Below, piece by piece: positions 1 through 9,088 of a stretch of DNA of 36,400 bases. Source of the DNA: CBDUQP01 sp965369385 (lineage in GTDB: Bacteria > Planctomycetota > Phycisphaerae > SM23-33). The notes under the pieces are model-generated. The model ran no database searches. It had not been told where the DNA came from and saw only the letters and a program-made list of their open reading frames with translations. The number at the start of each line of letters is the position of its first letter. Positions within the stretch are counted from its first letter, which is position 1. Made by a program: the position numbers and the translations under genes. The DNA lies in the NCBI GenBank assembly GCA_965369385.1, contig CBDUQP010000014.1, positions 1 to 36,400 of the forward strand, written 5' to 3'.

Positions 1-2093
1 TTGACATAGGTCAGTGTGCCCTGAAGGCAGTCAAGCTCGTCGAGTCGGGCGGGCACATGGTGATAGATGCGCTTGAGGTGATAGAGCACCCGCGAGTGTT
101 GTCTGAGCCGGACATCGATCGCAGCCAACTCATACGGGACGCCTTGTCTCAATTCCTTGCCAAGCATCAGATTGCGGGCGAAAAGGTAGCTATTTCCGTA
201 TCGGGACAGAGCAACTTCACGAGATTTGTAAAGCTCCCCCCAGTAGAACCGAAACGCATTCCGAGTATTGTCCGTTTCGAAGCTGAACAGCAAATCCCCT
301 TCCCGATCGATGAGGTCATCTGGCGTTGGCAACCTTTTATGGATCCCGAAAGCCCCGACGTGGAAGTCGGTATTTTCGTGATGAAGCGCAAGGATGTCGC
401 GGAGATGCTTGCATATTTTAACGAGATGGGTATCTCGGCGGACTACGTGCAGATGCCTCCGCTGTCGGTGTATAACGCTGTGCTCTACGATGAGCAACTT
501 GCAGAGCAAGGCGCTACACTGATCGCTGATATCGGGGCGGAGAAGACCGAACTGATAGTGGCTGATGGTGCGAGAATCTGGACACGAACGATTCAGATTG
601 GCGGTAACAACTTCACTGAAACGCTCAGCAGGGCGTTCAAACTGTCGTTCGCCAAAGCCGAAAAACTCAAACGAACTGCAGCCAGCAGCAAGTATGCCAG
701 GCAGATATTCCAGGCGATGCGTCCGGTATTCTCCGATCTCGTTCAGGAAATCCAGCGGTCAGTCGGTTTTTACACATCGTTGCATCGTGACACCAGATTC
801 AAGAAGCTTGTTGGCTTGGGCAATGGGTTCAAGCTTCCGGGCCTCCAGAAGTACCTTGAGCAGAATCTCAATATCCCGGTTGCACGTGTTGACAGTTACA
901 ATAATCTCCAGGTTGGCTCGTCAGTTAGTTCCGGGACATTCTCAGAGAACGTGCTTTCGCTTGGTGTGGCTTACGGTTTGGGATTGCAGGCCCTTGGCAA
1001 AGCAAGTGTAGATACAAACCTGCTTCCTGATGAAATATCCCGCAAAAGAAGGTGGGATCGCAAGAGACCGTGGTTCGCCACGGCGGCAGCTATCTTCCTG
1101 ATGGCGTTGTCGTGCATGGCTTACAGGGCCACGGCCGATAGCCGCGCGATAAAGAATCAGGAGAATATGCCAGCCACAAAGAATATCGTGCGGGAATTGT
1201 CATCTCAAAAACGGGATGAACGTGCGCTGACGAGAAAAACCAGCGATTGCGACAGCGAGATGCGCAAAGCAGCAAGTATCTACGGGCATCGGAGCTTCTG
1301 GGCTGAACTCCTGTCTGCGGTATTTACTGCGATGGACAGGGATACCAAAACGGCTTCGGCGCACAGGGCTTACCTCAAGTATGCTCGTGACGTGGAATCG
1401 CTGCAAGTGGTCAAACGCATGCTGTCAAGCGGCAACATAGAGAACGTAGACGCCAAAGATCGCAAAGTGCTTGAGGCGAAGCTGGATAGGCTGAGTCGTA
1501 GCACGGCGGGCTATCTGAAGACCCCGCGAAATAAGCGAAACCTTATCTTTGTAGAGTCCACAACTTCTGAATATATCAACGAATACAAGCCTGCGTCTAC
1601 CGGTGGGCTGAGCGGCGGGTTCGGTGGCGGTGCACCTGCCAGCACGGTAGCCCAGAAGGAGACGGGCAAACCCAAGCGGGTGTTGTATCTAGACGTTCAA
1701 CTCAGGACAACGCTGAGCAAAGACCGGGCGAATATCGCAGTTCGTAACTTTATCCTGAAGTTTGAAGGCATCGTCAGGAGTGACCGCAAAGACAGGCTGT
1801 TCTCCCCGTTGGAAGGTGATGAAGAGTGGTGGTCAATGCGCAGGGGTATTGTTGGCGAAGCCGATGCCGAGACCCGAAGGCGGACCGCTGCTGGCCCAGG
1901 CAAAATAGCCTTTGGTCCCGGGGCGGCAGAGGAAGAGGAAGAAGAGAAAATCGGAGCGCCGGATCCGCTTATTCCAGAAGAGGATATGTCCCGGGATCAG
2001 CGGATTACTGTGCGGTTCAAGATCGTTATCGAGGGTGATGGGCTGAAGTTGCCCTCGGCCGCGCAAGACGCAAAGAAGAAGGTCGGACACTAG
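1..2093 (+). CDS. pilM: PilM-like pilus assembly protein with fused membrane/periplasmic domain, 5'-partial
   Basis: The frame is open from base 3, and residues DIGQCALKAVKLVESGG lie before the first in-window ATG (57). These match the start of the actin-like PilM fold, so the gene begins upstream of the window. The first ~330 residues are PilM-like: an actin-type ATPase that in type IV pilus systems sits in the cytoplasm and binds the PilN tail. DIGAEKTELIV and GLGNGFKLPGLQKYL look like its nucleotide-binding loops. After a basic stretch (KRRWDRKRPW) a single membrane segment follows (about 1069-1125), then a ~300-residue periplasmic part with charged helices, a Gly-rich linker (GGLSGGFGGG) and a run of six Glu near 1930-1950. 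This resembles a PilM-PilN fusion. It is the first visible gene of an operon whose order (pilM, two membrane proteins, secretin) matches Akkermansia Amuc_1101-1098. The family is firm for the N-terminal half; the C-terminal half is inferred from topology. Confidence 0.88.
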   Translation, partial: DIGQCALKAVKLVESGGHMVIDALEVIEHPRVLSEPDIDRSQLIRDALSQFLAKHQIAGEKVAISVSGQSNFTRFVKLPPVEPKRIPSIVRFEAEQQIPFPIDEVIWRWQPFMDPESPDVEVGIFVMKRKDVAEMLAYFNEMGISADYVQMPPLSVYNAVLYDEQLAEQGATLIADIGAEKTELIVADGARIWTRTIQIGGNNFTETLSRAFKLSFAKAEKLKRTAASSKYARQIFQAMRPVFSDLVQEIQRSVGFYTSLHRDTRFKKLVGLGNGFKLPGLQKYLEQNLNIPVARVDSYNNLQVGSSVSSGTFSENVLSLGVAYGLGLQALGKASVDTNLLPDEISRKRRWDRKRPWFATAAAIFLMALSCMAYRATADSRAIKNQENMPATKNIVRELSSQKRDERALTRKTSDCDSEMRKAASIYGHRSFWAELLSAVFTAMDRDTKTASAHRAYLKYARDVESLQVVKRMLSSGNIENVDAKDRKVLEAKLDRLSRSTAGYLKTPRNKRNLIFVESTTSEYINEYKPASTGGLSGGFGGGAPASTVAQKETGKPKRVLYLDVQLRTTLSKDRANIAVRNFILKFEGIVRSDRKDRLFSPLEGDEEWWSMRRGIVGEADAETRRRTAAGPGKIAFGPGAAEEEEEEKIGAPDPLIPEEDMSRDQRITVRFKIVIEGDGLKLPSAAQDAKKKVGH

Positions 2094-2142
2094 TTCTTTG
2101 TACCGGCGAAACTGATGGGTGTTAAGTCTTCATAAGTTCTTG

Positions 2143-2164
2143 CCTGCCAGTTTCTACTGGCAGG
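2143..2164 (+). terminator. Hairpin after pilM (weak or processing terminator)
   Basis: CCTGCCAG, a six-base loop and CTGGCAGG form a perfect 8-bp stem 50 bases after the pilM stop. No T-run follows, so it is not a classical Rho-independent terminator; it may attenuate, stabilise or mark RNA processing between pilM and the next gene. A similar TTGCCTG...GGCAGGTT hairpin lies at 11231-11252 at the other end of the operon. Confidence 0.45.
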
Positions 2165-2205
2165 TTGCCATCGGTCATTATTCGTGGGACAGAGTACTAG
2201 TAGTC

Positions 2206-2227
2206 TGTAACAGGAAGAATGTCAGGT
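2206..2227 (+). repeat. 22-nt dispersed repeat, copy 1
   Basis: These 22 bases (starting TGTAACAGGAAG) occur again, perfectly but on the opposite strand, at 11258-11279. This copy lies in the 277-base gap between pilM and the next gene, 42 bases after a hairpin. The other copy overlaps the rdgB stop codon. A chance 22-base match in a window this size is very unlikely. Function unknown. Confidence 0.6.
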
Positions 2228-2243
2228 GGCACGCCGGCTGTAA

Positions 2244-2261
2244 TCTCGATGTACATCGAGA
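2244..2261. promoter_or_regulatory. 18-bp perfect palindrome, operator-like
   Basis: TCTCGATGTACATCGAGA is a perfect two-fold palindrome with no loop, 108 bases before the ATG of the 2370 gene. A shorter one (TGTCGCGACA) follows at 2316-2325. Such dyads are typical binding sites for dimeric regulators; the regulator is unknown. The rest of the 2094-2369 gap holds no ORF that looks like a gene. Confidence 0.4.
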
Positions 2262-2369
2262 CTGGATAAGGACTTAAGAATACAGCAGCCCGATTCGTCT
2301 TCGCTCTGCGAGCTATGTCGCGACAAGACAAATTCGCCGTTACAAAGTCGCCAAGATCTGGAGAAGCAC

Positions 2370-3902
2370 ATGCACCTTATACGTCAGAATATATTTCTTG
2401 CCTGCACGATTGGTGTTGTAATCGTTGTTGGCGGTGCCTTGGTCGCTTACGCATATACTCAGAACGCCGCCTATGATGCCGATTTGGCACTGGTGAAAAA
2501 GGTTTCGGAGGATTTGCAGAGTGCGGGTAATCGCGGTGTTAGCGAGAAGGAACTGACAAGACTCAGGGATAACAGCAACAGGAGGCTGCGACAGAAGGAA
2601 GGGGTTCTGCGGAAATCTGTTGAATGGAACAAGAGGCACTATAGGGTTCTCAGGCTTCCGGGCGAGGGCGCCGCTTTCCCTTACGATCGTAAGCGGTATG
2701 GTCAGAAAGGGCTTATCTTTAAGTTCACCAGGGAATATGTATCAGAGATGTCCAGGCTGATCGAGTCACTGAACAGCACTGTTCCGCCATCGGAGTTAGC
2801 GGTGAAACGGGAGATGAAGAAGTGGGCCGACCGCATGGAGCAGGAATACACGGCTGCAAGCGTGAAGGTCGATAAGCTCAGCGGTGTTGATACTCGCAAA
2901 GAGATCAAGACGGATAGAACTTTCGTTGGCGTGGCGGCTGCGAAATTTAATCAGGCACCTATTGTAAGGAAGAAGCGGCCCGAGGGTGTTACGGATCGTG
3001 AATGGCAACTGGCTAACATGGACGTCAAAGCTCGCGAGGCGGAAGTCCAACGCAAGGCATGGAACAGCCTCATAGTTCGACACGCCAACGCGGGAAGCAT
3101 ATATGCCGGCGAAGGGGCTCTGACGATGGTCTTCACCGAGGCTGAGGTGCTGGACCAGAAAGCTCCGCCGACCAAGCTGTGGGCTGCACAGAGAAATCTC
3201 TGGGTTAACGGGGATATCGTCGCGGCCATCGCCAAGACGAATGTGGATTCTGTTGCAACCGGTGACGGCAAATCGGTGGAAAAGACCGTTCCTAACGTAG
3301 CGATCAAGGATCTTCTGTCAGCCAAGGTAGAAGAGAACTACGTCATGGGCGGAAGTTCCACATCCGCAAGCGCTACAGCTCGACCAACCCGTTTTGGTGG
3401 CGGTTTTCGTTACGCTGGTATGCCTCGCGCTCATGGTGGATACAGGCCGCCTTCCAGGGGGGCATCACCGCGTGGCGGGACGACTACCAAGACGGAAAAG
3501 GCCGTTGCCAAAACTCTGTCTCAGCGAGCTACAACGACGGAGCACGAAGTAGTAGAATATTCTTTTGAAGTGATAATGAACACGAGATATCTGCTCGCTT
3601 TGATGCATAATCTCGAGACGCGAGGCGATCACATTATAAACAAGGTAGAAGTTAATAAAGTGACTGCCCAGGACCGTGAGGGAAAGTACTTTGGTACTGC
3701 TCCGGTCTCCCGTGTGACTATCAGCGGCGATCTTCTGATGAAGGCCGACTGGACTCGCGGCGTTTGGGATGTGCCTGACCGGATGGACAGCGGCGGTAAG
3801 AAATCTGCATGGCGGCCTCGTGCCCTGATGCCCGCAGAGGTGCTTTCCGAATCGTTGAAGGGTGTCTTGCGGGTAGGTGACAAGAGGCGGATTAAAGATT
3901 AA
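2370..3902 (+). CDS. Amuc_1100-like / PilO-like inner-membrane pilus protein
   Basis: A 510-residue protein with a short cytoplasmic N-terminus, one membrane segment at about residues 8-28 (IFLACTIGVVIVVGGALVAYAY) and a large periplasmic part. The periplasmic part starts with charged helices likely to form a coiled coil (about 35-150). A Gly/Arg/Pro-rich low-complexity stretch lies near 325-370 (FGGGFRYAGMPRAHGGYRPP), followed by a compact ~140-residue C-terminal domain (EYSFEVIMNTRYLLALMHNLE) that looks like a PilO/GspM-type ferredoxin-like fold. By gene order it corresponds to Amuc_1100 of Akkermansia. Its expected role is to link the PilM platform at the inner membrane to the secretin. The start is supported by GGAG seven bases before the ATG. 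Family placement rests on topology, length and gene order rather than on a diagnostic motif. Confidence 0.72.
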   Translation: MHLIRQNIFLACTIGVVIVVGGALVAYAYTQNAAYDADLALVKKVSEDLQSAGNRGVSEKELTRLRDNSNRRLRQKEGVLRKSVEWNKRHYRVLRLPGEGAAFPYDRKRYGQKGLIFKFTREYVSEMSRLIESLNSTVPPSELAVKREMKKWADRMEQEYTAASVKVDKLSGVDTRKEIKTDRTFVGVAAAKFNQAPIVRKKRPEGVTDREWQLANMDVKAREAEVQRKAWNSLIVRHANAGSIYAGEGALTMVFTEAEVLDQKAPPTKLWAAQRNLWVNGDIVAAIAKTNVDSVATGDGKSVEKTVPNVAIKDLLSAKVEENYVMGGSSTSASATARPTRFGGGFRYAGMPRAHGGYRPPSRGASPRGGTTTKTEKAVAKTLSQRATTTEHEVVEYSFEVIMNTRYLLALMHNLETRGDHIINKVEVNKVTAQDREGKYFGTAPVSRVTISGDLLMKADWTRGVWDVPDRMDSGGKKSAWRPRALMPAEVLSESLKGVLRVGDKRRIKD

Positions 3903-3986
3903 GGGTAGGTTCCGTCCGTTCGGAATACTACCGGAATGAAGTCCATTTTTTGGGCTAAGCAATGGATTGGTTTGAGGAAGCGTCGA

Positions 3987-5789
3987 ATGGCCAAAACCAA
4001 TGAAGTAGGTTTTGTAGAAGAACACATCGAGAAGCTTATTCTTGCGGCTTCGGTGGTGTTGTGTCTGTTTGCAGTGTACTACTGGGGACTCAGCAGCCCC
4101 AAGGAAGTTCAGATCGGTCGCACGGCTTTCGATGTGGTTTCGCCCGATGTAGTGGACAAAAAACTCTACGAGATGGCAGAATCGTACAAGCAACAGATCG
4201 ATAGGAAACCGCTAAAACCGTCTGCGGCATTGCTGCCTTGGCAGAATGTAATGAAGAGGCTTCGCGAGCAGCCTTTCCCTGCGGACGTGCGCATTGCAGA
4301 AACGGGCCTAGCCAGGGCTCCCCTGTTTATGCCAACCGGCGGAGCAGGCATAGAAAAGCCTACGTTTAAACAGATTCAGTTAGCTATCCCCTCGTTTATC
4401 AAGCGTCCGAAGGTTGCTGGAGGAAGGCAACTGATTAAACGCCAGACTGATGCGGATACACTCGTTGTTCACATGGTAGGCAGCTATCCTCTCGTAAAGC
4501 TCGAAAACGAGTGGCGAAATATCCTGCTTACCTACGATGTGGGCCCATTCGAGGGAAAGCCCATCCTCTACGATATCATAGTGGAGCGGCGAGAGGTACT
4601 TCCCGGTGGGCAGTATGGAAAGCCAGTGAAGGCAACGTGTTCCTATATCGACGATCGGCAATACTCAAGAACGGTCATTTTGCCCGTTTATGACGGAAGC
4701 AACGCCAAAAAGGTGAGAGCTGCGATTGTTCAGCTCGCCGATGCCCGCCAGCAGGAGATAATTGCCTGGCCCGATTTCTGGGATGTGTGGTCCAGTGGCG
4801 ATAGTGCCGGATGGGCGACCTGGAGAGAACTGCTCCCTTGGAATGCAAGAGAGATTATTGAACCTGTTGAAGAGAAGAAGAAACCGACGCGTCGAATTAT
4901 AAGGCCAGTACGCAGAACCGCAGTAGGGATTGATCGCAGGCGAGGTAACGTGGCAGGAATGCCGGGTGGGGCTATGCCTCCCGGTGCCATTCCGCCAGGC
5001 ATGCTTGTACAGAATATGCGTGTCAATGGGCGTGCGGCCAACCCGAGAGTGACAAACACAAGAATACCAGTTACCAGGGCGGGGGCCGAACGTGCAAGAG
5101 CGGCGATGTCGGCCGGAGTAGCCGGAGCCAAGGAACGCACAATCACGCCGGGTGTTCTGGATATCTGTTTCCATGACATGCAGGTTGATGTCGCCAAAAA
5201 GTATCAGTATCGAGTCACCTTGAGATTTGTAAATCCATTATTGACATATAATAATGCCGTACATGACGAGCATCCTGAAGATGCGTCGGTTGGGATCGTG
5301 ACTGGACCTGCCAGTGAATGGTCCGATGTGGTTTCCATTCCCAATCAGACCGAGTTTGCCCTTACGGGCAAGGGCAAGAGCAGGGGAGGCAAGTCTTACG
5401 TGACGATGACCGTATTCACGCAGGCAATGGGTCAGTGGGTTATGCAGAAGTTTAATGTGCGTCCGGGCGAAATGATTGGCGGCAAAGAGACAAAGAAGCT
5501 GATTAACCCCGGTAATCGCATGAAAATGACGCGAGAAGTTGAGTTTTCGACCAATGCGATAGTATTGGATGTGGATTATTCATCACAGGTTGCACGTGAT
5601 TCGTTCAAGACTGCTGAGAGAATCGTGTATTTTGAGGGCGGCAAACTGAAGTCAAAACTCCGGGTACGTCGACTGGATAAGGCGTCAGAAGAACGCGTTC
5701 GATACAACGAACTGACCAGGATGGTAGAACAGGCCATAAGTGCTGCCGACGCCTTGGAACGGACAGTTAGAGAGCCAGGCGATGAGTAA
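3987..5789 (+). CDS. Amuc_1099-like inner-membrane pilus protein
   Basis: A 600-residue protein. An in-frame ATG at 3936 would add 17 residues, but GAGGAAG lies six bases before the ATG at 3987 and the upstream ATG has no good site. The N-terminus (FVEEHIEKLILAASVV) gives one membrane segment at about residues 14-34, with the rest periplasmic. A Pro/Gly/Arg/Asn-rich linker near residues 305-365 (MPGGAMPPGAIPPGM) separates an N-terminal region from a C-terminal domain whose segments (YQYRVTLRFVNPLL and later strands) look like beta-sandwich repeats. It sits third in the pilM to secretin operon, the Amuc_1099 position. It probably connects inner-membrane proteins to the secretin, in the manner of PilP/GspC. 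That role is inferred from position. There are 84 bases between the previous stop and this start. Confidence 0.68.
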   Translation: MAKTNEVGFVEEHIEKLILAASVVLCLFAVYYWGLSSPKEVQIGRTAFDVVSPDVVDKKLYEMAESYKQQIDRKPLKPSAALLPWQNVMKRLREQPFPADVRIAETGLARAPLFMPTGGAGIEKPTFKQIQLAIPSFIKRPKVAGGRQLIKRQTDADTLVVHMVGSYPLVKLENEWRNILLTYDVGPFEGKPILYDIIVERREVLPGGQYGKPVKATCSYIDDRQYSRTVILPVYDGSNAKKVRAAIVQLADARQQEIIAWPDFWDVWSSGDSAGWATWRELLPWNAREIIEPVEEKKKPTRRIIRPVRRTAVGIDRRRGNVAGMPGGAMPPGAIPPGMLVQNMRVNGRAANPRVTNTRIPVTRAGAERARAAMSAGVAGAKERTITPGVLDICFHDMQVDVAKKYQYRVTLRFVNPLLTYNNAVHDEHPEDASVGIVTGPASEWSDVVSIPNQTEFALTGKGKSRGGKSYVTMTVFTQAMGQWVMQKFNVRPGEMIGGKETKKLINPGNRMKMTREVEFSTNAIVLDVDYSSQVARDSFKTAERIVYFEGGKLKSKLRVRRLDKASEERVRYNELTRMVEQAISAADALERTVREPGDE

Positions 5790-6038
5790 TAAAAGTAGAG
5801 CGGAATTTGCACTTGCAAAACCGGCTTGTGCTAGCGTATCCTTCTGTCCACGAAGCATCGGGGCGGTAGTGTATGATGTGCGTGCCCGATGAGTTGGATA
5901 TCGTGCTACGCGGAACTGCCGACGCCGGCTGACATGGCGACCTATCGGTACCGGTCTGCTAGTCGATTTAGGCTTGTATCCTCGCCGTCCTTGGACTTGC
6001 CGCTGTTCCACGCATGCTTTCATGAAAGGAGCTGAGTT
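5790..6038 (+). other. Leader region before the secretin gene
   Basis: A 249-base gap inside the pilus operon. It holds a small dyad TTGCACTTGCAA (near 5806) and the ribosome binding site AAAGGAG at 6025-6031, seven bases before the GTG start of the secretin. No convincing promoter, terminator or small ORF was seen. The length leaves room for independent control of the secretin. Confidence 0.4.
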
Positions 6039-8996
6039 GTGGTAGCCCCCCGCAGGATAGTCTTTCTAGTTGTTTGCCTTGCCGTTCTGGGCATAACATC
6101 TTCGTTTGCGTTCGCTCAAGATGCCGATGCCGATCAGGCTAGGGTTCTTCTGGGCAAGGGCATCAAGTTCTTTGATGCAACACACTACCTTGCAGCCAAG
6201 TCGATGCTCTTACAGGCAGCCGACAAGAAGGCTCTCTCCGGCGCGGATAAGACCAAGCTGGATTCCTACCTCGCAAAGGTAGATCCAGCCATTCGAGGCC
6301 AACGATCCGCCATGCAGTCGCAGGCAATCGGAGAAAAGGCGCTGAAGGCAGGAAATCTTGACCTTGCGAATACGGCGTTTGCCAAAGTGGCGACAAGCAA
6401 GTATGTGACTAAGCAGGTCGCCGCCAACGCCAGAAGGCAACTCACTGTCGTTAGCGCAAAGAAGAACGCCGCGAAGAAGGCAAGCTTGGCTGCCAGACAG
6501 GCTAATAGGCCTTCTGTCAAAGCGTCTGCTCGCAAGATGAGCGCAGCGAAACCGGCAGCCAACAAGATGCTGTCAGCGGCAGCGTCACGCCGCAAGGTCC
6601 ACGCCCAGTCGCTGATCGCCGAAGGCAAGAAGCATCTGAAGGCCGATGACCCCAAAGAAGCATTGATCTACTTCAAGCGTGCACAAGCCGTGCAGCCGGA
6701 TAATCGTCAGGTTCCCGCGCTGATCGCGATAGCCACAAAACAGTCTAATACCACAAAGACCCTTAGATCGCTTCAAATGAAGCTGAAGATTCAGCGTGAA
6801 GAAGCGATTGTCGATATCGAAAGACAACTTGGTAACGCAAGCCGGATTCTCCATAAACCGGCAGACTCGTCCGCTGAATTCAATAACGCAGAAGAATCAG
6901 TAGCCGTAGGACGCAATACGCTGGAGAGCAGGCGCAGCAGCTTTAGCTCCGCCGGTTACGATACCTGGAAACGCAGAATCGACTCCAAAGACGCGGAAGT
7001 GGCAGCCCTTGCTGATGCGTGGGACCGAAAGCAGGTCGAGCGGACCCGAACCCGGGTGCGAGATGCCAAGGAAGCTTTCATTACCCGCTCGAAAGTACAG
7101 CGGGCCAAGCGGATCGCCGATCTCATAGAGCGTGCAAAGGCGCTGGAGGCGGATCGCAAGTATAAGGAAGTTATACCTGTTCTGGAGGAGATACTGATCC
7201 TCGATCAGGACAACGAATACGCCATAGGCCGCAAGACGTTGGTGGCGGATCTGTGGTATTACAAGAGGGTGAGAGCGTCGAGGATTGAAGGGGAGGAGGG
7301 GACAAGAGAAGCCCTCCTCAGCATCAAGGACGCCGGCAACCAGATCGACAAGGAACTGCTTCTTCCCAAGGATTGGGCTGAACTCACGAAGAGGCGGTCG
7401 AAACTCGATGCCGGGGATCATGACGACTCTGAAGAAAATCGCATGATCGCCAAGAAGCTTGCTGCTCCCGTCTCGCCTGAGTTCGAAGAGCAGGAACTCA
7501 AGGATGTGTTCGAATTCCTTCGTGCGATGTCCGGTGCCAATATGCACGTCAACTGGAATGCTCTGGGCTTGGAAGGTATCGAGCCGACGACGAGCGTCAC
7601 AGTGAAGCTGGCTAACGTTTCGTTGAGAAAGGCTCTCAGGGTCGTGCTGGACGATGTCAGTGGAGGTGGCGAGAGCAATGGACTGGATTTCCTCGTTGAT
7701 TCCGGAGTTATCACGATTTCGACCAAGGTTGACCTCGAAAGGAGTGTCAAACCCATCCAGAAGATTTACGACATTCGTGATCTCCTCGTGCGTAACTATG
7801 ACTTCAAAGCTCCTTCGATGAAGCTTGGTACGGTTTCCACAGGCGGTTCGCAAGGACTGGAAACTGACGACGACGATGACGATGATGACGGCATGAGCCG
7901 AAAGGGGATGCGTCAGGCAATTATTAACCTGCTTCTGAAAACCGTTGCACCGAATTCATGGGCCGACAATGGTGGCACGATTGGCAGCATCGACGTTCTT
8001 TCCGGTCAGTTGGTTATCAAGCAGACATTGGAAAATCACCAAGAGATTGGGAAATTACTTAGTCGCCTCAGAGAGGCAACCAAGTTGCAGGTATCGGTCG
8101 AAGCAAGATTTATCGCTGTAGAGAGCAGCTTCCTCTATCGTGTTGGCGTTGATCTGGATCTCTACTTTAACCTCGGTTCAACGCTGGGCAACGCTCCGGC
8201 AGGCGTGCAGTTGCCTGGCGGTGCTTGGGCCGGTCATAGCGGAAACAACCGTATTACGCCATTGGGCGTTGTCCAGAATGGCACCGGCAGTGGCCTGTCA
8301 CCGTTCACCAACAATATATTCACCGGTGTTGGCACTGATATTGGTGCAGCCATCGGCACGCCCGCATTTGCCATCGCGGGATCGTTCCTGGACGATATTC
8401 AGGTTGATTTCCTTATCGAGGCTACTGAAGCCCACCATTCCTCCAGGACGCTTACCGCCCCGAGGATCACACTGCTGAATGGTCAGCGAGCTTATATCAC
8501 CGTTGCCACCCAGCAGACTTACATCTCTGGTTATGACGCCCAGACAAGCGACAATGCAGTTGCATATACACCTGTCGTAAGTACCGTTCCGACAGGCTCG
8601 GTTCTTGATGTGGAAGCGACAGTCTCGGCAGACCGCAGATTCGTGACCATGGCAATTCGTCCGAGGGTGACCAAGCTTGAGGACCTCAGTCCTACCGATA
8701 TTGGCGGTTTGTCCCAGTTGCTCCCGATTCAGCTTCCTACTGTTACCGAAGAACGTCTGGAGACGATGGTGGTTGTGCCTGACGGCGGTACGCTGCTGCT
8801 TGGCGGCCAGAAGTGGTCCGGCGAGATCGTACGTGAGTTGGGAACCCCGCTGCTCAGCAAAGTGCCCATCCTTAAAAGGCTCTGGACCAATAACGGGCAG
8901 ACGCTGGACGAGAAGACACTACTGATTCTTGTGAAACCCAAGATCATTGTCAGTGCGGAAGAGGAACAGAAGCAGTTCCCCGGCATGGACGAGTAA
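6039..8996 (+). CDS. Secretin (Amuc_1098 / PilQ-GspD type) outer-membrane pore
   Basis: A 985-residue protein starting at GTG (AAAGGAG seven bases before). A signal peptide (residues 1-26, ending FAFAQ) sends it to the periplasm. TPR-like helical repeats cover about 30-75 and 185-430, interrupted by a Lys/Ala-rich stretch near 140-190. An STN/N0-like domain lies near 480-570 (ELKDVFEFLRAMSGANMHV), then eight Asp in a row at 610-617, and a secretin N1-like domain near 625-690. The C-terminal pore domain shows VSVEARFIAVESSF, SSRTLTAPRITLLNGQ, VVPDGGTLLLGGQ and LLILVKPKIIV. Such proteins form the multimeric outer-membrane ring through which pili or substrates pass. The long TPR N-terminus is typical of PVC secretins and may replace a peptidoglycan-binding domain. 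It is the last gene before a strong terminator. Confidence 0.93.
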   Translation: MVAPRRIVFLVVCLAVLGITSSFAFAQDADADQARVLLGKGIKFFDATHYLAAKSMLLQAADKKALSGADKTKLDSYLAKVDPAIRGQRSAMQSQAIGEKALKAGNLDLANTAFAKVATSKYVTKQVAANARRQLTVVSAKKNAAKKASLAARQANRPSVKASARKMSAAKPAANKMLSAAASRRKVHAQSLIAEGKKHLKADDPKEALIYFKRAQAVQPDNRQVPALIAIATKQSNTTKTLRSLQMKLKIQREEAIVDIERQLGNASRILHKPADSSAEFNNAEESVAVGRNTLESRRSSFSSAGYDTWKRRIDSKDAEVAALADAWDRKQVERTRTRVRDAKEAFITRSKVQRAKRIADLIERAKALEADRKYKEVIPVLEEILILDQDNEYAIGRKTLVADLWYYKRVRASRIEGEEGTREALLSIKDAGNQIDKELLLPKDWAELTKRRSKLDAGDHDDSEENRMIAKKLAAPVSPEFEEQELKDVFEFLRAMSGANMHVNWNALGLEGIEPTTSVTVKLANVSLRKALRVVLDDVSGGGESNGLDFLVDSGVITISTKVDLERSVKPIQKIYDIRDLLVRNYDFKAPSMKLGTVSTGGSQGLETDDDDDDDDGMSRKGMRQAIINLLLKTVAPNSWADNGGTIGSIDVLSGQLVIKQTLENHQEIGKLLSRLREATKLQVSVEARFIAVESSFLYRVGVDLDLYFNLGSTLGNAPAGVQLPGGAWAGHSGNNRITPLGVVQNGTGSGLSPFTNNIFTGVGTDIGAAIGTPAFAIAGSFLDDIQVDFLIEATEAHHSSRTLTAPRITLLNGQRAYITVATQQTYISGYDAQTSDNAVAYTPVVSTVPTGSVLDVEATVSADRRFVTMAIRPRVTKLEDLSPTDIGGLSQLLPIQLPTVTEERLETMVVVPDGGTLLLGGQKWSGEIVRELGTPLLSKVPILKRLWTNNGQTLDEKTLLILVKPKIIVSAEEEQKQFPGMDE

Positions 8997-9024
8997 GTGA
9001 AAGTGGCTGATTGATAATTGTCCT

Positions 9025-9063
9025 CGGGCCGCGCGTCTCTATGATGTGCGGCCCGTTCTTTTT
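9025..9063 (+). terminator. Rho-independent terminator after the secretin
   Basis: CGGGCCGC (9025-9032) pairs perfectly with GCGGCCCG (9048-9055), followed at once by TTCTTTTT. This is a classical intrinsic terminator, 28 bases after the secretin stop, and it marks the end of the main pilus transcript. Confidence 0.88.
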
Positions 9064-9088
9064 GGATACTGATACTTGTGAGGTGAGT

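Noticed and set aside
9011..9088. N-terminal extension of the YdjY-like protein from a TTG
   Set aside because: It would translate through the terminator hairpin; the ATG at 9089 has a ribosome binding site and a signal peptide.
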